From NCBI GenBank assembly GCA_949316235.1, contig OX438743.1:38223242-38287241 (forward strand): a DNA stretch of 64,000 nt, read 5' to 3'. The notes beneath the pieces are model-generated. The model saw only the letters and a list, made by a program, of their open reading frames with translations. It ran no database searches and was not told the DNA's origin. Position 1 is the first letter of the stretch, and each line of letters starts with the position of its first letter. Below, piece after piece: positions 59,201 through 64,000 of the stretch. This DNA is from Oegoconia quadripuncta (taxonomy: Eukaryota > Arthropoda > Insecta > Lepidoptera > Autostichidae). The position numbers were made by a program, and so were the translations under genes.

Positions 59201-60557
59201 TAAGTAGGTTTAAAGTCTTAAAACCTCCAACGAAGGTTGTCGGTTTGATTCCCAGTGGGGTTCATGTTCAGGACTCGGTTTGGACGGTGATAAGGCATTT
59301 TTAAATGACAGCTGTCCCTAAGCAGCAATATTGATAGCATTGTTCGGTTCCGGCTGTTAGAGTTTAGGCAGCCAGTCCCCCAAATAAGGTCTTAAATGAC
59401 GACAAGTGATGACATATCCAAAAGAAACGTGGAGCTTTACCTTACCGCTGGAATAACATAAGCTCAAAATCATTCAGGGGTGCTAAGAAAGAGCTAGATC
59501 GGAGTCTCCTATGTACTAATCCAACAGGTGATCCACCTCTATACTGAATGTTATCCAAACCTGTTTAGGCATTATAGCGTGATCCCAAACTGGCGAATTA
59601 AATTAGATTGGAATTATTGTTGCCCTAATAATAATGTAACCCTCAACTGGGAACTAGTTTTCATCGTTTCGGTTGATAGTAGGGCATTTAAACTATCCGC
59701 GTGGCTAGCTACCACCATTTTATCGAAGTCTGCCGCCAAACAGTAATGTGTGTTTCGGTTGTAAGAGATAATTATAGCAAGTTCCCCAAATAAGATGGGG
59801 TTTCTGGGTCCCCCTCGGCCTCACCTTCATTTAACATCAGGTGTGGTCAATAGCACAGGGAAAATACGGTAAAAAATTAGCTTAGTTAGACATAATTCAG
59901 AACCGACTTATATAATTGCTATCTTATAGAGAGGTATATTACAGATGTAATTTTGAATAATTAAGCCTAAAAAATAAAGAAGCGCTTAGTCTAGATTTTT
60001 TTAGAAAACCCTATTTTTAATTTGTATCTTAATAACAATAAGTAACACAGTTAACTTATTGATGGATAAAAAACTAAGCATGTTAAGTTAGGCATGCATG
60101 TTTTTAGCTGAAAATGTCGTCGAGCTGCATTGCTTAAGAAATAAAAATGAGAACTAATATTTTGTAACGATAATTTCCCTAAATGTTTTGAATTGAAAGA
60201 AATACCCATCAATTGAGCATTTTTTTTTTTAATGAAACACATTTTTCAACTTTGGCTTATTTACTTACTTAGTACTTGCGTTTCTTACAAATGTTAAATT
60301 TTTAGCAATTGTTACTACATTTACAACCCTTTATTATTAAAAGAAATGATATAAGGTAATGTTGGTAACATTTTTTTTCTATGGAAAAACACTAATATCA
60401 TTTACTCATTCAGACAGGAATCGGTGGCCCGTTGATATGTGCAATCGGCGGGCGACACGCGGTGGCCGGAGTGGCCATATGGCGCGACAACGTCGTGTTA
60501 TTAGCTCCAGCACACGAATGGACAAAACAAACCCTTGCCGAGCTGCGCCTGCAGTAA
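50242..60557 (+). CDS. Secreted CLIP-type serine protease homologue, catalytically dead (Scarface-like), eight exons
   Basis: Exons are 50242-50897, 50975-51540, 51616-51984, 53126-53267, 55544-55691, 56693-56801, 58676-58812 and 60414-60557. All junctions are GT-AG with matching phases, giving 756 residues. ATG 50242 is the first in frame and opens a signal peptide (MLSVTVIMFLTTKLVIA). A long acidic low-complexity region leads to a short CLIP-like motif with four cysteines (198, 206, 232, 233), then a linker with basic KRQKR. The chymotrypsin-like domain (about 531-756) has lost the whole triad: TTADC in place of TAAHC (Asp 574), ENNLAIL in place of NDIAL (Asn 623) and TGIGGPL in place of GDSGGPL (Ile 712). 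NVQPACL and GWGG confirm the fold. The best guess is the Scarface type, a secreted pseudoprotease acting in epithelial morphogenesis in Drosophila. Immune cofactor homologues are the alternative. Confidence 0.88.
52060..52135 (+). mobile_element. Helitron-like scrap in intron 3
   Basis: CACACCGCAACGGTTGAACG, then TTTGATGCAATTTGGCACAC matches the internal part of the Helitron-like copies. Confidence 0.4.
52603..52925 (+). mobile_element. SINE-B in intron 3
   Basis: Complete head with GGTTCGATCCCCAGCGGGGT and full body. A local duplication of TACATGTTTAAGTACTCGGT occurs after the head. Confidence 0.85.
53826..54112 (+). mobile_element. RTE-like LINE 3' end in intron 4
   Basis: The plus frame gives DGRWGIKVLEWRPRTGKRSV, GRQPCEYKVDDDMVKLAGYR, WMRAASHRLLWNSMGVAYVH and QWTSCG, the standard C-terminus of lepidopteran RTE-like endonuclease-reverse transcriptases. 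A GGCTGATATCATGATGATTA end follows. Confidence 0.85.
54204..54323. repeat. About 40-bp tandem repeat, three units, in intron 4
   Basis: Each unit contains TTGACAATGCCCAT(T/A)TACAG followed by (T/C)AGCTA. Units are 40, 41 and 39 bases. Confidence 0.75.
54722..54985 (+). mobile_element. SINE-A in intron 4
   Basis: GCGACCTGCTTGGTGTAGTG head with a duplicated, damaged B-box region (TCGCGGGTTCGAATTCCGCT, then GAGTTCGAATCTCACGGG). The body ends at ATGGCGCTGTGTGTATGTGC. Confidence 0.8.
56238..56520 (+). repeat. Interspersed repeat family C, copy 3, in intron 5
   Basis: AACCAACCCGTCTCTTCCCG, GGCGACTAAGGGACTTTCCA, ATCTATAGATTTGCACGTTT and GATATCTCTGACAGCCCCAT. A scrap of RTE-like LINE (AAGATGAATGGATTGTGTGA) precedes it at about 56183. 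Confidence 0.75.
56816..57510 (-). mobile_element. MITE-1 with internal insertion, in intron 6
   Basis: It starts TTGGGTCTTTACCTATGAAA (TA at 56814-56815) and ends TCATAGGTAAGGACCTAA (TA at 57511-57512). It is the same element as 16768-17162 in opposite orientation, enlarged by about 270 bp (about 57040-57310). That extra part looks like a LINE tail with AATAAACAAATATCTTTGAA and a GATTA-type simple repeat. Confidence 0.85.
57775..58160 (+). repeat. Interspersed repeat family C, copy 4, interrupted, in intron 6
   Basis: TTTCCGTGGGTGTCGTAAAG, GCGACTAAGGGACTTTATAC, then an AT-rich insertion (about 57850-58000), then GGCGATAGGCACACCCCTTT and GACCACCCCATTTAGGATTA. Confidence 0.65.
58858..59150 (-). 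mobile_element. LINE 3' fragment in intron 7
   Basis: The minus strand reads LMKRTDTPNCEVCGVVEDVQ, HLLMEC and downstream WSGYDGTVMSRR, the same fragment as 15594-16110. Confidence 0.65.
59205..59850 (+). repeat. Two degraded SINE-B pieces in intron 7
   Basis: 59205-59395 keeps GTCGGTTTGATTCCCAGTGG and CCAGTCCCCCAAATAAG. 59665-59850 keeps GCGTGGCTAGCTACCACCAT and CATCAGGTGTGGTCAA. They are more diverged than other copies. Confidence 0.55.
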
Positions 60558-60732
60558 TCAGCCAGCGGTATCGATTCTGGAGGGGTGATTTTCCGACTCT
60601 CGAGATGTATCTCACATGTAAAATATTCGTGAGAACTCCGACACCTCCATTGAAGTCATATTTTGTATTTTCGACTCAAACTGAGAATGATACTACGGAT
60701 CAAAATTACAAAAAACTTTTTAATGGAGATGG

Positions 60733-61530
60733 CAGAGCTCTGCAGCGTATGCAGTCAAAAAAATTAGACAAATATCGGACGTAAATACTGCTAGATTAGT
60801 ATATTTTAGTTATTTCCATAGCCTGATGTCTTACGGTATCTTGCTGTGGGGAAATGCCGCGGATATCAATACAATCTTTGTTTTACAAAAACGAGCCGTT
60901 CGCGCAATTTATCAATTGAGACCTGCAGTGTCACTTAGAGACAGATTTAAAGAGTATAATATTCTAACCTTTTCGTCACAGTACATTTTTGAAAATCTAA
61001 TATATGTCAAAAAAAATATAGCATCATTTAGGAAAAATAGTGATAAACATGATGGCAATACAAGAAATAAAGATAAACTTGCAGGTCACATAAGTCGCCT
61101 CCACAAAGTCAGTAATTCATTCAAAGGGTTATGTATACGCTTTTTCAATAAAGTTCCTGTTGATATACAAAATCTTCCTTTCAATAAATTTAAAGATACT
61201 ATAAAACAGAAACTTATTAAGAAAGCATATTATAAAATATCAGATTATTTAGATGATAAACAATCATGGACATAACCAGCCCGTTCGCATAACCAGGCTA
61301 TTTCACAATTAATAATGAAATATTATAATATAAAATAATAATTTTGTAATATAAAAACCTTTTTTTAAAAAGAGCGACCTCTCGAGTTTCTTGCTTGTTC
61401 TTCTCAGGGGAAAATTGCCTTTTGAACAAGCAGTAGCTTTAAAAATGTAAAATCTGACTATTTTAAGTGTACCCTGTGTACCTACAAAATAAAGCATTTT
61501 TTGATTTTGATTTTGATTTTGAGAATTCTC
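60733..61530 (+). mobile_element. 5'-truncated Jockey-like LINE
   Basis: The open frame runs from about 60733 to the stop ending at 61275: SSAAYAVKKIRQISDVNTAR, LVYFSYFHSLMSYGILLWGN and so on to KAYYKISDYLDDKQSWT. The 3' UTR carries the AAATAAAGC motif at about 61487 and ends in TTTTGATTTTGATTTTGA. It begins about 175 bases after the stop codon of the protease-homologue gene and lies in the same orientation. The tail matches 25780-25930. Confidence 0.9.
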
Positions 61531-61599
61531 ATATTTTGGACAAGTATTAGACTAGTATTAATTCCTAGGAAGAAAAAATATATTATGTATTCGAGAAAT

Positions 61600-62964
61600 T
61601 AAACGCGAGGCATAGTTTTAATAGTCATTTTATTCAATTTATTCATTGCTGTATATGTATTTATAATGTATGAGACCAGCCCCTTAAAGATAAACATTTA
61701 TAAATTTAAAATACAACACATTTTATCGAAGACTGATCAAACAAGACGCTGTGATTCTACACAATTATTTAGGAACTAAACAATAAAAACCTATTTACTT
61801 TTTATTAGGAATGTAGAGATCTGTTAATAAAGTATATTTTATTTTTACACTAAAAAAGTTCAACACAGGACTAAGATTCACTAAAAATTAAATTGTACCT
61901 TACATCGATCTTTGGTGTCGAACTTGATAAATATAATCTGAGATAGTTGTGGTTAACTACTTAGGTATCTACCTTTATTTTCGAAATGAGCAAAACTAAA
62001 CAATAATTCCCTAGTGTATTTATTTTCACACATAAATAACAAAGTCTTACGTTTTACAGCCCTGTCTGTCTACATCTCTCTGTCATAAAACAGTGAAATG
62101 TAAACATTGTTCCTAACTTTTATACAACAATATAAAGTACTTATCATTGAAAATAACAAAATAATACTCTGGGCAATTGTAGCAAAACAAAATAATGTGG
62201 TACTTACTAACAATAAATTTCGTATTGTGATCGCTGTTCACTGAAACGTGGCAAAACGTCACCAAAATATAGCTCTGATGCAGTCATCTCCTTTTCGTAT
62301 CTACTGTGATATAGCATAAATTATTTAATTACTCAACAATCACAACACGTTCATAGAGCTAGAATTCATAAACTCACATTTCCCTTATTTCAGATGGAGT
62401 TTATGAATTAGCTCTAAACCACTCATTACTTCCATGAGCCGTCAAAATTTAGACCTACACCTACTCAAGTTAGAAATAAAGCAAAACACGGAATACACAG
62501 CGACGTCACATGTATATTAATTAAACAGCATAGCCTCGTATAAAATCTGCTGTAATAAAGAATAAATTTCGCTACTTAGTAACGCGGATTTTGCCTAAAC
62601 ACATGAAAAATGAAATGATATCTGGTTCTCATAGTATCCTAGTTCTTGGAAACAAAGAAAAATATACGATCACGTGAGATGCAATGAAATCAGCCAACCC
62701 CTAAATTCATCCTAATTTATAACATTTCTATGGTAGGATGAGTAATAAAGGAGTTGTATCATTTACCTCTAAGAATACTTAGCCACGCTTTAGACGAAAC
62801 CCGCGAGACTTAAAGGCCTTATAGTAACATTGCCACACTCGAATTTCTTTTACTTTATCCATATATAAATAGATAGTAGAGTAGGCGTCGACTAAATAGT
62901 ACGATAGAAAAATACTAGTAGTATGACAAGGTCACGTTTACATCCCAATTTGTCGGGCCGACGT
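61600..62964 (-). other. Probable 3' UTR of the SorLA-like gene
   Basis: No coding frame on either strand. It lies directly after the stop codon of the minus-strand terminal exon. Minus-strand AATAAA signals near 61630-61645 mark a plausible 3' end. It includes an inverted repeat at 62355-62415. The extent is inferred. Confidence 0.5.
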
Positions 62965-63026
62965 TCATGCAATGACTAGCGGCTCATCGTCGGAGAAGCC
63001 GTGGATCGGAGGCACGTCGTCGTCAT
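62965..63026 (-). CDS. SORL1: Last coding exon of a SorLA/SORL1-type sorting receptor
   Basis: On the minus strand an AG acceptor (TTTCAG, 63032-63027) opens an exon reading (D)DDDVPPIHGFSDDEPLVIA and then TGA at 62967-62965. Vertebrate SorLA ends GFSDDVPMVIA. The shared GFSDD.P.VIA tail is the acidic-cluster motif that binds GGA adaptors in the trans-Golgi/endosome cycle. The protein is a type I membrane receptor of the VPS10 family; its large luminal exons must lie beyond the right edge of the window. The exon starts with two bases that complete an Asp codon. At only 62 bases it falls below usual ORF limits. It is convergent with the plus-strand protease homologue. The identification rests on this short tail alone. 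Confidence 0.78.
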
Positions 63027-63059
63027 CTGAAATAACAATTATTTTTTACTTTTAAATAC

Positions 63060-63266
63060 TGTTAATACAGCTGCCATCCAACTTCGAGGAGTGGTTCTCG
63101 AGAGGCGACCACGCACTGGGAGACGCAGCGTCCCCCCACGAGGTGGTCCGACGATTTGGTAAAGATCGTGGGAAGCTGCTGGATGCGGGGAGCGCAGGAC
63201 CGATCGTTGTGGAGATCTTTGAGGGAGGCCTTTGTCCAGCAGTGGACGTCTTTCGTACTACATAAA
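63060..63266 (+). mobile_element. RTE-like LINE 3' end in the SorLA-like intron
   Basis: CTCGAGAGGCGACCACGCAC, then GGAAGCTGCTGGATGCGGGG and TTTGTCCAGCAGTGGACGTC match the end of the LINE at 53826-54112. It contains a CCCCCC-type insertion and is frame-broken. Confidence 0.75.
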
Positions 63267-64000
63267 AAGTTTAGCGTTTGATCGCTAATAATTTACCGTA
63301 TAGGTCGCTTGCGTCTGATTGCTTTGGTAACACGTATGCCTCACGGCGGGTTGGACGGCGTATTTTTACTATAATCTCTTTTAAATAAACAGGTTTTTAT
63401 GTTACAAAAGGCACAATAATTAATTGTGAAATAGCCTGGCATGGTAATTTAAAATTAACTTTCTTAATAAGTTTCTGTTTTATAGTATCTTTTAAAGGAA
63501 GATTTTGTATATTCACTGGAAACGTTATTATTTTTTTTTTTTAATTTTTAACACGAAATACAAGGACAATTTGTAAATGTGACACCATTAGCTTTTCCGC
63601 CATATTACCGCCATCTCTAGGTGATACGTCTCAACAGCATAAAAGGGTTTACTCCGTCCAGGGGATTGGATAAATTAAGATATCTTTTTAAATACAACAT
63701 GAATCAAAAATATTGCTCTAACCTGGGACTCGGATAAGTCTAAAAGATAAATAATACCTAAATAGTTTTAATTACGGTTATTTTCGAGAATTTAAAATCA
63801 TTGATAAAAGCGGCCACTTATTTTTTATCATCTGAATTCTGATAAAGTGAATTCTTGAAAATAACCGGTTACAAAGCTAATTTATAATTAGCTTTTAGGC
63901 TTTTCGAGTGCAGGTCAGACCGATTTTTTTGATTTACTCTATATTTAAAAAGAAATCGTTATTTATCCACTGAGGGCGCCACTGGACGGAACGAACGGTC
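63267..64000. other. Intron sequence, nothing recognised
   Basis: Presumably intron of the SorLA-like gene. A poly-T run lies at about 63530-63545. I found no further exon on the minus strand. Confidence 0.4.

Overview
The window looks like lepidopteran (moth or butterfly) nuclear DNA. It is AT-rich and crowded with tRNA- and 5S-derived SINEs, Helitron-like ends, mariner-type TIR elements, RTE-like and Jockey-like LINE tails and Ty3/gypsy sequence. Host genes are intron-split with long, repeat-filled introns. I could not tell the species.

Positions 1-33,250 are a transposon graveyard in which I found no host exon. It holds a decayed mariner (224-1182), a related MITE family, two tRNA-type SINE families in many copies (called SINE-A and SINE-B here), one RTE-associated SINE (SINE-D), a 5S-rRNA-derived SINE, Helitron-like pieces, LINE 3' ends and several unnamed repeats.

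Positions 33,251-46,701 are one Ty3/gypsy-type LTR retrotransposon on the minus strand. It has LTRs of 589 bp that look identical, a 4-bp target duplication and a single gag-pol frame (45,156 to 40,114) broken by one in-frame TAA. Between pol and the 3' LTR, on the opposite strand, lies a five-exon gene with intact reading frame and splice sites (34,891-39,388). It encodes a Mutator-type DDE transposase joined to a YqaJ/lambda-exonuclease-like PD-(D/E)XK nuclease. Whether this gene is cargo of the retroelement or a nested DNA transposon is the main open question of the window.

Positions 46,702-64,000 hold two host genes in tail-to-tail order. A plus-strand eight-exon gene (50,242-60,557) can be joined with consistent phases into a 756-residue secreted protein with a CLIP-like motif and a serine-protease fold that has lost all three catalytic residues; it resembles the Drosophila Scarface type. 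The last coding exon of a minus-strand gene (62,965-63,026) encodes a tail that closely matches the GGA-binding C-terminus of the sorting receptor SorLA/SORL1; its 3' UTR probably extends down to about 61,600. A 5'-truncated Jockey-like LINE sits between the two genes. Repeats fill the introns, including a MITE 14 bases from a splice donor.
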